The notes beneath the pieces were generated by a model. That model had not been told where the DNA came from. It saw only the letters and a program-made list of their open reading frames with translations, and searched no databases. Position numbers and translations under genes: made by a program. Positions 1-8,569 of a DNA stretch of 64,000 nt are shown piece after piece. Positions within the stretch are counted from its first letter, which is position 1; the number at the start of each line of letters is the position of its first letter. This DNA is from Croceicoccus estronivorus (GTDB lineage: Bacteria > Pseudomonadota > Alphaproteobacteria > Sphingomonadales > Sphingomonadaceae), in the NCBI RefSeq assembly GCF_001625325.1, contig NZ_JRQQ01000001.1:496001-560000 (forward strand). The letters run 5' to 3'.

Positions 1-113
1 TCCGCGTTTGCGATATCGACCCCGATCACCCGGTCGCCCGCAGCTTCGCACAACTGAGCGGTCGCCCGTCCGATACCCGATGCAGCGCCAGTGATGAGAA
101 TGGTCCGTGCCAT
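1..113 (-). CDS. SDR family oxidoreductase, N-terminal part only
   Basis: This is the first 37 or so codons of a short-chain dehydrogenase/reductase, cut by the window edge. The start codon is the ATG at 113, preceded by AGGAG a suitable distance upstream. The translation opens with the Rossmann glycine motif [10 protein letters not shown] after a short beta strand, followed by a GVDIA strand end typical of NAD(P) binding. The catalytic SYK residues lie outside the window, so the substrate cannot be judged. It runs in the same direction as the MFS gene on its right, but a gap of about 190 bases with a possible gene remnant separates them. Confidence 0.85.
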   Translation of the reverse strand, partial: MARTILITGAASGIGRATAQLCEAAGDRVIGVDIANA

Positions 114-136
114 ATTTGTTGCTCTCCTGAACTAAA

Positions 137-306
137 TCAGCCGGTCGCCTCGAAAAAGGGGTGGGCGCCTGCTTGAGAGGGGTGTTCGTATGCAACGATC
201 CGGCCAACGGCAAGCGGAACATGCCCCCCATGATCGCACAATTTTTTCGGGGTCAGACGGCTGTCGAAAACTTTGGAACAGCCATCCCGGTGCGGCGTAT
301 CGGCTG
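137..306 (-). pseudogene. Possible C-terminal remnant of a flavin-reductase-like gene
   Basis: The reverse-strand frame directly after the MFS stop stays open for about 55 codons and ends at 137. It contains DHGGHVPLAVGRIVAYEH, which resembles the end of flavin reductase (FMN-binding split barrel) domains, where a His-rich turn is followed by a G(R/E)V strand. There is no start codon or N-terminal part, so if the resemblance is real it is a 3' fragment left after a deletion that joined the MFS gene to it. The resemblance is short and may be chance. Confidence 0.25.
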
Positions 307-1521
307 TCAGGCCGCTGCCCTCCGACGAGCCAGCCCGGCCAGCGATACCAGGAACAATCCCCCTGCAAGCAGGAAGGCACTGCCTACGATCGTGAAAGCG
401 TCGGCAATACCCCATGTCGTCCGCAATGGCCCCATCACCAGTGGGTTGAAGAACTGGCCGAGGAACATCGCGGCAAGATTGATGCCCATCGCCCGGTCAT
501 GCAGCCGTTCTGGCGTCCGGCTCAATGTTTCCGATGCAATGGTCGGCTCGATGATGCCGATACCCATGCCGATCACGACGGCGGCCACGCCATATGCGAA
601 CATGCCCGGAAATACGCCCGCGATAATCATACCGCCCCCGCCGGTCAGCGACGCGTAGGCCATCATGCCTGCAAATCCGAGGTGTCGCCGCATGAAACCG
701 TAGGCGAAAGCGCCAATCGCGCCGAAAGTGGAAGTCACCGCCAGCAGCAGGCCGATCGTTGTTGCCGATCCAATGCCTCTCTCGGTCAACAGAAAGGGCG
801 ATTGCACCGCCGTCATGTAGATCAGGATCGTATAGACGACGATCAGCAGGTAAAGCGGCCACAACCGCAACGTCTGGGCCCAGCCACCGGGTACGGGATG
901 ATTGCTGATCCTGCCGTGATGCAAGGCGATCCATGCCGGCGGAACCAGCAACAGGGCGATGCCGAACAGACCGAACATCGCGCGCCAGCCCAGCCAGTCG
1001 ACAATCATCCCCCCGATCACGAACAGCAGGACGGAGACGACCGAGCTGAACATCGAAATGAAGCCCAGCATCCATTCGCGCGCATCGCCTTCGTAATATT
1101 CGCCGATCGTCGCGTAAGTCGCCGTCAGCATCATGCCGCTCACGAACCCCGCAGCCGCACGGGTAATCGCCAGCACGGTAACGTTCGGTGCGATCATGCC
1201 ACCCATCCCGGCGATAGCGTAAACCAGCAGCCCTGCGATGATGACTCGCCTGCGGCCGACCATTTCGCTGAGCAGGCCGGCGACCAAAGCCCCGGCGATC
1301 ATCATGACCGCCGCCAGGGAAAATACCAGTTGGGCAATCATGGTCCCGTCTTCCCCATGCCCGAATTCGACAGCCATGCTGGGCAAGGCAGGCGACAGAC
1401 CGGTGAACAACAACGCGATCAGACCCGATACGCCGAGACAAACTGCTGCGACGCCCGCCGTCCCACGCCGCGGAGCACGGACGCCGCTTTCCACTTCAGG
1501 CGCATCGCCGAGGATTTCCAT
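307..1521 (-). CDS. MFS transporter
   Basis: This encodes a major facilitator superfamily inner-membrane transporter of about 404 residues with some 12 hydrophobic segments. The loop after helix 2 reads GLLSEMVGRRRVIIAGLL, the family's usual G-x-x-x-D/E-x-x-G-R-(R/K) signature. An upstream extension begins with TTG at 1614 but has no ribosome binding site. The ATG at 1521 (MEILGD) has GGGAGAG upstream and is preferred. The substrate is unknown. It diverges from the F420-related operon across about 230 bases, so the two may share a regulatory region. Confidence 0.82.
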   Translation of the reverse strand: MEILGDAPEVESGVRAPRRGTAGVAAVCLGVSGLIALLFTGLSPALPSMAVEFGHGEDGTMIAQLVFSLAAVMMIAGALVAGLLSEMVGRRRVIIAGLLVYAIAGMGGMIAPNVTVLAITRAAAGFVSGMMLTATYATIGEYYEGDAREWMLGFISMFSSVVSVLLFVIGGMIVDWLGWRAMFGLFGIALLLVPPAWIALHHGRISNHPVPGGWAQTLRLWPLYLLIVVYTILIYMTAVQSPFLLTERGIGSATTIGLLLAVTSTFGAIGAFAYGFMRRHLGFAGMMAYASLTGGGGMIIAGVFPGMFAYGVAAVVIGMGIGIIEPTIASETLSRTPERLHDRAMGINLAAMFLGQFFNPLVMGPLRTTWGIADAFTIVGSAFLLAGGLFLVSLAGLARRRAAA

Positions 1522-1748
1522 TCCCACGCTCTCCCATGCGGCACCGATGTGCCGAAGCTGTCGATGCAGCCCTTTCAGGGCAGGGATAGTCCGGTCAGTA
1601 TTTGTCAACGTCAAGGAAATTTGGCTCGCATTGCCATGCGCAAAAATGCACTATAGGCGGGCGACGCTGAACGCGGCCCGTTTCACTTGTTTCCATCCAT
1701 CGGAAACGGTTAATTGCCCGCCACAAACACACTTTCCGGGAGAGAGAA

Positions 1749-2624
1749 ATGCGGTTCCACTATGCCGAAAGCATGACCCAGGTCGGCAACTATATTCCAC
1801 TGGCGCAGGCGGCAGAAGCAAACGGGTATGCCGGCTATGTCATTCCGGACAGCCTGATTTACCCCAAGGCGTCCGACACCACCTATTCCTACACCGAAGA
1901 CGGCGGGCGCGAGTTTCTGGAAAACAAGCCTTTCGTTGAAAGCTTCATTCTCGCCACCGCGATCGGCACAGTCACCAAGAAGCTGGAAATGACGACCAAT
2001 GTCGTCAAGCTTCCGGTGCGCCCACCGCTCTATTCCGCCAAGCTCGCGGCCTCGATCGCAGCGCTGACGAACAATCGCTTCAATCTCGGCGTCGGGCTCA
2101 GCGTATGGCCGGAAGACTATGAAGTCATGGGCGTGCCCTATGCCAAGCGCGGCAAGCGGTTCGACGAATGCATCGCCATCGTGCGCGGCCTTTGCGCGGG
2201 CGGCTACTTCGAATTCCATGGCGAGTTTTACGACCTGCCTCCCGTCAAGCTGAACCCGGTGCCGACGGAACCCCTGCCGATCCTGATCGGCGGCTTCTCC
2301 GATGCCGCGCTGAAGCGTGCCGCACGCAACGACGGCTTCATGTACGCCGGCGGCGATGGCGGTACGGACGAACTCCGCGGCATGATCGACAAGATCAACG
2401 AATATCGCGCAGAAGCCGGCACGCTGGACAAGCCGTTCCGCATCTTCGCCACGGCCATGGGCGAACTGACGCTCGACATCGTCAAGCGGCATCAGGATCT
2501 TGGCGTTACCGACATGCCGGTGGCGTTCCGCAACCTCTACGCGATGGAAGAGGACACCCAGCCGCTGCAGGACAAGATCGACGATCTCAAGCGGTTTTCC
2601 GACAACGTCATCGCGAAAGTCTAA
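1749..2624 (+). CDS. LLM class F420-dependent oxidoreductase
   Basis: This is a 291-residue member of the luciferase-like monooxygenase superfamily, a TIM barrel that uses F420 or FMN. Family features include the strand-turn LGVGLSVWPEDYEVMGVPYAKRGKRF near residues 115-140, the segment FHGEFYDLPPVKLNPVP, and PILIGGFSDAALKRAARNDGF. These are typical of actinobacterial F420-dependent reductases. The start is the ATG at 1749, preceded by GGGAGAGAG. It is the first gene of the F420 biosynthesis operon, 6 bases ahead of the fused Fo synthase, which strongly suggests F420 rather than FMN as cofactor. The substrate is not known. Confidence 0.85.
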   Translation: MRFHYAESMTQVGNYIPLAQAAEANGYAGYVIPDSLIYPKASDTTYSYTEDGGREFLENKPFVESFILATAIGTVTKKLEMTTNVVKLPVRPPLYSAKLAASIAALTNNRFNLGVGLSVWPEDYEVMGVPYAKRGKRFDECIAIVRGLCAGGYFEFHGEFYDLPPVKLNPVPTEPLPILIGGFSDAALKRAARNDGFMYAGGDGGTDELRGMIDKINEYRAEAGTLDKPFRIFATAMGELTLDIVKRHQDLGVTDMPVAFRNLYAMEEDTQPLQDKIDDLKRFSDNVIAKV

Positions 2625-2630
2625 TTTGGG

Positions 2631-5039
2631 ATGACCCATGGCGGGATGAATGCGGACGAATTGCGGCGTATCGCAGCGGCCGAGCCGCTCGATACGCTGA
2701 TGGCGCGCGCCGCGCTTGTGCGGGACGAGAGCTTCGGCGCGCTCGTCACTTATTCGCGCAAGGTATTCATCCCGCTGACCCGGCTGTGCCGCGACGTCTG
2801 TTCCTATTGCACCTTCGCCAAGCCGCCCCGAAAGGGGGAACGGTGCTACCTCACGCCCGAGGAAGTGCTCGCAATCGCCCGCGCGGGCGAGGCCGCCGGA
2901 TGCCGCGAGGCATTGTTCACGCTGGGCGACAAGCCAGAGCTGCGCTATCGCGCCGCACGCGATGAACTGGCCGATCTCGGCTATGCCAGCACGATCGAAT
3001 ATCTCGCCGCCATGTGCCGGCTTGTCTTGCAGGAGACGAGCCTGTTCCCCCACGCCAATCCCGGGGTCATGGAACGCGGCGACATTGCCGCCTTGCGGGA
3101 AGTCTCGATCTCCCAGGGGTTGATGCTGGAAAGCACGGCCCTGCACTTGTGCGAACGCGGCGGGCCCCATTTCGGATCGCCTGACAAGCATCCTGCCGCG
3201 CGGCTCGAAACGATCCGCCTGGCAGGCGAGGAACAGGTCCCCTTCACGAGCGGCATCCTGATCGGCATCGGGGAAACCCGCGAGGAGCGGATCGACGCCA
3301 TGCTCGCCCTGCGGGCCCTGCACGAAGAATATGGCCACCTGCAGGAAATCATCGTCCAGAATTTCCGCGCCAAGGCGGATACCCGGATGGCCTTTGCCGA
3401 CGAGCCGGACCGGGAAGAGTTGCTCTGGACGATTGCCATTGCCCGGCTCTGCTTCGGCGCGGCGATGACGATACAGGCCCCGCCCAACCTGGCCGGCAGC
3501 GGCTTCGGCGAACTGATAGAAGCAGGGATCAACGATTGGGGCGGCGTTTCCCCCGTGACTCCCGATCACGTCAATCCCGAGGCACCATGGCCGGCGCTCG
3601 CGCGACTGGCCGAAGAGACCGCCCGCCATGGCGGCATCCTCGCAGAGCGTCTGGCCACCCACCCTTCCCACCTGCGCGATCTCGCCCGCTGGCAGGATGA
3701 AGCGCTCCACCGCCCGCTGCGTGAGGCGATCGACACGCAGGGCCTCCCCCGCATCGATGGCTGGCGGGTCGGCGGCACCCTGCCTGTTCCGCAACTGGCG
3801 ATGGAACCGAGCGAAATACGGGATGGGCGCGTTGCGGACGCACTGGCGACGATCCAGCGCGGCGAGGTGCCCGACGAAGCAGCGATCGTGGCCTTGCTCG
3901 GCGCGCGCGGTCCCGATTTCACCGCCGTCTGCACTATGGCCGATCGATTGCGGCGTGAGACCGTGGGCGATACCGTTCGGTTCGTCGTCAATCGCAACAT
4001 CAACTACACCAACATCTGTTTCCACCGCTGTGCGTTCTGCGCCTTTTCCAAGGGTAAGCTCGCCGCGGAACTTCGCGGTCCCGCCTACGATCTGGATCTT
4101 GCAGAAGTGACCCGCCGCACCGCCGAGGCATGGGAACGCGGCGCTACCGAAGTCTGCATGCAGGGCGGCATCCATCCGCACTATACCGGACAGACCTATC
4201 TCGAACTGCTGGCTGCGGCCAAGGCGGGCGCGCCCGATATCCATGTCCACGCCTTTTCCCCGCTGGAGGTACGCCATGGCGCGGAATCCCTGGGCATTGG
4301 CGTGCCTGAATTTCTCGCCATGCTGCGCGACGCGGGCCTCGGCAGTTTGCCCGGCACCGCTGCGGAGATTCTGGCTGACGAAGTGCGGGAAACGCTCTGC
4401 CCTGAAAAGCTCACTGCGGGTGAATGGCTGGAAGTGATCGAGGCTGCCCACGGGGTAGGTCTGCGCACCACGGCCACCATCATGTATGGCCATATCGAAC
4501 AGGCGGAGCATCAGGCACAGCATCTTCTAGCCATCCGTGCCTTGCAGGAACGGACCGGCGGCTTCACGGAATTCGTGCCCCTGCCATTCGTAGCCATGGA
4601 AGCGCCGATCTATCTCAAGGGGCAGGCACGGCCAGGTCCGACATTTCGCGAGGCGGTGCTGATGCACGCGGTCGCACGGCTCGTGCTGCACCCTGTCATT
4701 ACCAACATTCAGGTTTCCTGGGTCAAGATGGGCGAAGAAGGCGTGCGCGCTGCGCTTGCTGCCGGAGTCAACGACCTAGGAGGAACGCTGATGAACGAAA
4801 GCATCTCCCGCGCTGCCGGGGCCTCTCATGGGCAGGAATTGCCTCCGGAAGAGATGGAGCGTGTGATTAAATCCTCCGGAAGGCTTCCGGCCCAGCGCAA
4901 CACACTCTATGGCCCCGTTTCACAGGAACGGAGCGAAGCGGGGCGTCTTGCGCAACCCCTCGCGCCGATGGAACAGACGGCGCCGAAAAAGCGGCCCCGC
5001 AAGGACAGGAAAGAAGGAGCCCTCCTCGGACATGAGTGA
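2631..5039 (+). CDS. fbiC: Fused Fo synthase CofG-CofH (FbiC type)
   Basis: This bifunctional radical SAM enzyme makes Fo (7,8-didemethyl-8-hydroxy-5-deazariboflavin) from tyrosine and the flavin precursor 5-amino-6-ribitylaminouracil, the first committed step of F420 synthesis. It has 802 residues, close to actinobacterial FbiC. The CofG half carries CRDVCSYC (Cys53, 57, 60) and the CofH half CFHRCAFC (Cys463, 467, 470), each a CX3CX2C iron-sulfur motif. The CofH part also shows the MQGGIHP segment. The start could be 2631 or the in-frame ATG at 2646; neither has a strong ribosome binding site, so coupling to the upstream stop is likely. Archaea and cyanobacteria usually have two separate proteins; the fusion is the actinobacterial arrangement. 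Confidence 0.96.
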   Translation: MTHGGMNADELRRIAAAEPLDTLMARAALVRDESFGALVTYSRKVFIPLTRLCRDVCSYCTFAKPPRKGERCYLTPEEVLAIARAGEAAGCREALFTLGDKPELRYRAARDELADLGYASTIEYLAAMCRLVLQETSLFPHANPGVMERGDIAALREVSISQGLMLESTALHLCERGGPHFGSPDKHPAARLETIRLAGEEQVPFTSGILIGIGETREERIDAMLALRALHEEYGHLQEIIVQNFRAKADTRMAFADEPDREELLWTIAIARLCFGAAMTIQAPPNLAGSGFGELIEAGINDWGGVSPVTPDHVNPEAPWPALARLAEETARHGGILAERLATHPSHLRDLARWQDEALHRPLREAIDTQGLPRIDGWRVGGTLPVPQLAMEPSEIRDGRVADALATIQRGEVPDEAAIVALLGARGPDFTAVCTMADRLRRETVGDTVRFVVNRNINYTNICFHRCAFCAFSKGKLAAELRGPAYDLDLAEVTRRTAEAWERGATEVCMQGGIHPHYTGQTYLELLAAAKAGAPDIHVHAFSPLEVRHGAESLGIGVPEFLAMLRDAGLGSLPGTAAEILADEVRETLCPEKLTAGEWLEVIEAAHGVGLRTTATIMYGHIEQAEHQAQHLLAIRALQERTGGFTEFVPLPFVAMEAPIYLKGQARPGPTFREAVLMHAVARLVLHPVITNIQVSWVKMGEEGVRAALAAGVNDLGGTLMNESISRAAGASHGQELPPEEMERVIKSSGRLPAQRNTLYGPVSQERSEAGRLAQPLAPMEQTAPKKRPRKDRKEGALLGHE

Positions 5040-5706
5040 GAACCAGGCAGTCATCGCCGTACTGGGCGGCACCGGCCATGAAGGAGCCGGTCTGGCAGCC
5101 CGCTGGGCCAAGGCCGGCTATCCCGTCGTAATCGGATCGCGCGATGCGGCGCGCGCCGCAGCAGCCGCAGCGGAAATGGCCGCTGCAACGGGCGGCAACG
5201 TAACCGGCAAAGCCAATGCGGAGGCCGCCGCCGCAGGTGAAATCGTGGTACTCGCCGTGCCCTACGCGGGGCAACAGCCCCTTGCCGAAGAAGTCCGTCC
5301 GCAACTCGAAGGCAAAGTGCTGATCGACGTTACCGTGCCTTTGAAGCCGCCGAAAGTTGCGCGCGTGCAGCTGCCCGAAGGAGGCTCTGCCGTCGAAGCC
5401 CTTCAGCACAAGCTGGGCGACGGTGTGCGCGTGGTGGCCGCATTCCAGAATGTCTCGGCACATCAGTTGGCCGATCTCGAAAGCGAAGTGAACTGCGACG
5501 TGCTGGTTACGGGCGATGACGTCGAGGCCCGCGAAACCGTTTGCCAACTCGCCAAGGCGATCGGGATTACCGCCCTTCATGCCGGGCCGCTCGCCAATTC
5601 GGCAGCGGCGGAAGCGCTGACATCAGTGCTGATTTCGATCAACAAGCGATACAAGATCGCCGATGGCGCAGGCATTCGCATCACTGGCATCCCGGAACAA
5701 CTGTGA
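5032..5706 (+). CDS. npdG: NADPH-dependent F420 reductase
   Basis: This encodes F420:NADP oxidoreductase (Fno/NpdG), 224 residues, which moves hydride between NADPH and F420. The N-terminal Rossmann motif VLGGTGHEGAGLAARWAKAG is followed by GSRDA, the usual NADP-phosphate-binding SR pair. Later segments DVTVPL and AFQNVSA also match the family. The chosen ATG at 5032 overlaps the end of fbiC by 8 bases and has AAGGAG upstream; a longer frame from 4909 runs inside fbiC. Its place in the operon suggests F420H2 is regenerated from NADPH here, not by glucose-6-phosphate dehydrogenase as in mycobacteria. Confidence 0.93.
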   Translation: MSENQAVIAVLGGTGHEGAGLAARWAKAGYPVVIGSRDAARAAAAAAEMAAATGGNVTGKANAEAAAAGEIVVLAVPYAGQQPLAEEVRPQLEGKVLIDVTVPLKPPKVARVQLPEGGSAVEALQHKLGDGVRVVAAFQNVSAHQLADLESEVNCDVLVTGDDVEARETVCQLAKAIGITALHAGPLANSAAAEALTSVLISINKRYKIADGAGIRITGIPEQL

Positions 5707-6464
5707 GCAATCGCCGCCTGACACTGGTCGGGCTGGACCGGATCGGTGATGTCGCGGCAGGGGACGACCTGCCCGCGATGCTCGTGGATGCCATAGCTGC
5801 GGCAGGCGAAAGTCTGGAGCCGGGCGACATCGTCGCCGTCGCCCAGAAGATCGTATCCAAGAGCGAAGGCCGCACAGTACGCCTGGCCGACGTGTCGCCC
5901 GATGACGAGGCAAACCAGCTGGCCGCCAGTACCGGGAAGGACCCGCGCCTTGCCCAGCTTCTGTTGCGTGAAACCCGCACAGTCATGCGGCAACGCGAAG
6001 GGCTGGTGATTGTCGAGGATGTCCGCGGGCTGGTGCTGGCCAATGCCGGAATCGACGCGTCCAACGTATCTGCCGATGGGCAAAGCGTGCTGCTGCTGCC
6101 CGCCGATCCCGATGCCAGCGCCCGCCAGCTGCGCGCTGGGCTGGCGAAATTGACAGGCGTCGCCCCCGGCGTTCTCGTGCTCGACAGTATCGGCCGGGCG
6201 TGGCGGCAGGGAACTGTCGGCACAGCCATCGGCGTAGCGGGAATGCCCGCCCTGCTCGATCTGCGCGGCAAACCCGACATGCATGGGCGGCCGCTGGAAA
6301 CCAGCGAACTGGGCGTAGCCGATGAAGTGGCCGCCGCCGCATCCCTGCTGATGGGCCAAGCAGACGAACGCTGCCCCGCCGTGTTGATCCGGGGACTGGA
6401 ACTGACTGGCGACGGCAAGGCAGTCGACTTGCAACGCCCCAGCAATATGGACCTGTTCCGATGA
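5703..6464 (+). CDS. cofE: F420-0:gamma-glutamyl ligase
   Basis: This encodes the GTP-dependent ligase that adds the gamma-linked glutamate tail to F420-0. It has 253 residues, the length of stand-alone archaeal CofE. The family segments VAVAQKIVSKSEGR, VDVRGLVLANAGIDASNV-like residues near 100-120, and DSIGRAWRQGTVGTAIGVAG are all present. The start is the GTG at 5703, which overlaps the upstream stop in a GTGA arrangement. Unlike mycobacterial FbiB, there is no C-terminal nitroreductase-like domain, which in actinobacteria reduces dehydro-F420-0. The downstream stop overlaps cofD by 4 bases. Confidence 0.94.
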   Translation: MSNRRLTLVGLDRIGDVAAGDDLPAMLVDAIAAAGESLEPGDIVAVAQKIVSKSEGRTVRLADVSPDDEANQLAASTGKDPRLAQLLLRETRTVMRQREGLVIVEDVRGLVLANAGIDASNVSADGQSVLLLPADPDASARQLRAGLAKLTGVAPGVLVLDSIGRAWRQGTVGTAIGVAGMPALLDLRGKPDMHGRPLETSELGVADEVAAAASLLMGQADERCPAVLIRGLELTGDGKAVDLQRPSNMDLFR

Positions 6465-7420
6465 AACCGCGCGTGCTGGCCCTATGCGGCGGAATTGGTG
6501 GAGCCAAGCTGGCGCTCGGGCTCTCTCACATCCTTCCGCCCTCCGAATTGGCCATTCTGGTCAATACCGGCGACGATTTCGAGCATCTCGGCCTGTCTGT
6601 TTCCCCTGATGTCGACACCGTCACTTACACTCTGGCCGGGCTCAACAACACCGAACTGGGATGGGGTCTGGCGAGCGAAACCTGGGCCTTCATGGACCAG
6701 TTGAAGAAGCTCGGCGGGGAAGACTGGTTCAATCTGGGCGACCGCGACCTGGCATTGCATGTCGAACGTACCCGGCGGCTGCACGCTGGCGAGAGCCTCA
6801 CCGCCATTACCGCCGACCTGACGCCCAGGCTGGGCGTAGCCCCGGCAATCTGGCCAATGTCCGACGACCCGGTGCGCACTGTGCTGGAAACGGATGAGGG
6901 CATTCTCGCGTTTCAGCGTTATTTCGTCGGGCGCCGCGCCGAACCTGCGGTGCAGTCCATCGCCTACGAAGGTTCCGACACCGCGCAACCGAACCCGCTC
7001 GCGCTGGAAGCCCTGAACGACCCGGCGCTCGAAGCGGTCGTGATTTGCCCGTCCAATCCCTGGCTCAGCGTGGCCCCCTTGCTTGCCATGCCTGCCCTGC
7101 GCGCAGCTCTGGCGGGCACTTCAGCTCCGGTTATCGCCGTTTCGCCCATTGTAGGCGGCAGGGCAATCAAGGGGCCGACAGCCAAGCTGATGGGCGAACT
7201 GGGGCTACCCGTGACAGCAGCCTCGGTCGCACAATTCTACGCAGGCCTGATCGACGGCTACGTTCTGGACGAGGCGGATCGCGATCTTGCCGATGCCATT
7301 GCCGGGCAAGGCCCTGCAGTGGACATTGTGCCCACTGTGATGACCGATCTCGCATCCAGGCAAACGCTTGCCCGCGATGTTCTCGCCTTTGCCGGACGGT
7401 TGCGAAACGCTACCGCCTGA
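6461..7420 (+). CDS. cofD: 2-phospho-L-lactate transferase (CofD/FbiA)
   Basis: This transferase joins the guanylyl-activated three-carbon acid (lactyl, phosphoenolpyruvyl or glyceryl phosphate) to Fo, giving F420-0 or a relative. It has 319 residues. It starts with LALCGGIGGAKLALGL, the family N-terminus, followed by NTGDDFEHLGLSVSPDVDTVTYTLAG, which contains the conserved Fo and metal site aspartates. WFNLGDRDLALH and VSPIVGGRAIKGPTAKLM are also characteristic. The ATG at 6461 overlaps the end of cofE (ATGA), so translation is coupled. cofC follows 2 bases after the stop. Confidence 0.96.
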   Translation: MKPRVLALCGGIGGAKLALGLSHILPPSELAILVNTGDDFEHLGLSVSPDVDTVTYTLAGLNNTELGWGLASETWAFMDQLKKLGGEDWFNLGDRDLALHVERTRRLHAGESLTAITADLTPRLGVAPAIWPMSDDPVRTVLETDEGILAFQRYFVGRRAEPAVQSIAYEGSDTAQPNPLALEALNDPALEAVVICPSNPWLSVAPLLAMPALRAALAGTSAPVIAVSPIVGGRAIKGPTAKLMGELGLPVTAASVAQFYAGLIDGYVLDEADRDLADAIAGQGPAVDIVPTVMTDLASRQTLARDVLAFAGRLRNATA

Positions 7421-7422
7421 CA

Positions 7423-8025
7423 ATGCTCTGGACGCTGATTCCGGCCAAATCCTTTCGCCACTCAAAACAGCGGCTCGCCCCGGTGCTGGACGAGGAACAG
7501 CGGGCCGCGCTCAGCGCTGCGATGCTTGCCCGGACCATCCGGACGGCCAAGGCCGCTTTCGGTGATCAGCCACTGATAGTCGTCACCCCGGACCACGCCG
7601 TTTCACAGCTCGCGCTGGAGGCTGGCGCAGACCGGGCCATTATCGCCGAGGCGGAAGGGCTGAACCCCCAGTTGGCAGAAGCCGCAGCACTGATCCCCCC
7701 CGATGACGCTTTGCTGGTTCTGCATGCCGACCTGCCATTGCTCCAGCCCGATGATCTGGTGGCATTGGCGAGTCAGAATGCGCCGATAGTCATCGCCCCG
7801 GACCACACCGGAACCGGCACCAACGCGCTGCTGCAGCGCATTCCTGACCGCTTTTTCGCTTTCGGAGCGGGAAGCCGCGCGAAGCATGAAAGGGAAGCCA
7901 GTGAACGCGGAGTCGATCCTGTTTGCATCCGCCGCGAAGGGCTGGCGTGCGATCTCGACGATCCCGGCGACTGGAACAGGTTGGGTCTGCCTGTTGCGGC
8001 GCTACTCGACCGCCTCACCCGCTAG
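7423..8025 (+). CDS. cofC: Phospholactate/PEP/3-phosphoglycerate guanylyltransferase (CofC/FbiD)
   Basis: This encodes the 200-residue nucleotidyltransferase that activates a phosphorylated three-carbon acid with GTP for CofD. The N-terminus WTLIPAKSFRHSKQRLAPVL is the classic GT-A signature of the family, followed by LVLHADLPLLQPDDL (the metal-binding aspartate region) and PDHTGTGTNALL, then FGAGSRAKHEREA. The start is the ATG at 7423, just after the cofD stop. Known homologues differ in substrate: 2-phospholactate in archaea, PEP in mycobacteria, 3-phosphoglycerate in some Gram-negatives. The sequence alone does not settle which applies here. It is the last gene of the F420 operon and converges on a SnoaL-like gene 3 bases away. 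Confidence 0.93.
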   Translation: MLWTLIPAKSFRHSKQRLAPVLDEEQRAALSAAMLARTIRTAKAAFGDQPLIVVTPDHAVSQLALEAGADRAIIAEAEGLNPQLAEAAALIPPDDALLVLHADLPLLQPDDLVALASQNAPIVIAPDHTGTGTNALLQRIPDRFFAFGAGSRAKHEREASERGVDPVCIRREGLACDLDDPGDWNRLGLPVAALLDRLTR

Positions 8026-8028
8026 TCC

Positions 8029-8508
8029 TCAGTCCAGTACCCGGCGCATGAGCGCCCTTGCATCCGCCGAACCATCGAGCAGACGATTGGTGCGCTGTTC
8101 GATACGCCAGCCACCATCCACCCGCACCAGCGTCCAGTGGTTGATCGCCGCGCGGTAGAGAAACCATTCCCCGTCACGGTGCCTGGCAACATAGGAATAA
8201 GCCAGCGCCTCCGCACGGTCGCCGTGTAGCGTGATGTGCGGCGTCGCGGTCAGATGCGAACACCCCGCATGGATCAGGCCCTGATGTTCCGGCCCCTCAT
8301 AGGCGGCCACGAGCCCGTCGGGCGCCGTTGCCGCCGGACCGCCACTGTAATCGTACAGGCCGCCATCGACCCACAGGTCAGCGGCTGCTTCGCTTTCGCC
8401 GCTATCGACCATCGGGCCATAGCTGTTGAGCAGGCGTATGATCGCCAGTTCATCTTCCGCAGCCTGCATGCGCGCTTCCAGCGCGGCCAGCCGTTCGTCG
8501 ACAGTCAT
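8029..8508 (-). CDS. SnoaL-like / nuclear transport factor 2 fold protein
   Basis: This 159-residue protein has the SnoaL-like alpha+beta cone fold of small hydratases, isomerases and ring-hydroxylating accessory proteins. Supporting segments are the N-terminal helix LAALEARMQAAEDELAIIRLL, then NSYGPMVDSGESEAAADLWVDGG, and a C-terminal GGWRIEQRTNRLLDG strand-turn. The start ATG has GAGAGGAA upstream. It lies 61 bases after tonB on the same strand, so it may be co-transcribed with the copper cluster, although its function does not obviously fit. The catalytic role is unknown. Confidence 0.75.
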   Translation of the reverse strand: MTVDERLAALEARMQAAEDELAIIRLLNSYGPMVDSGESEAAADLWVDGGLYDYSGGPAATAPDGLVAAYEGPEHQGLIHAGCSHLTATPHITLHGDRAEALAYSYVARHRDGEWFLYRAAINHWTLVRVDGGWRIEQRTNRLLDGSADARALMRRVLD

Positions 8509-8569
8509 CGTGTTCCTCTCGCTTTCATCCCATCAGCAGGACGCTACCGCATGGCGGGTGGCAAGGTCA

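Noticed and set aside
190-1656. 488-codon forward frame opposite the MFS gene
   Set aside because: It is antisense to a well-supported membrane protein and its composition (rich in Arg, Gln and His) is typical of shadow frames.
1710-4523. 937-codon open frame on the reverse strand across fbiC
   Set aside because: It lies opposite the clear fbiC gene, has no recognisable domain, and is a by-product of GC-rich codon use.
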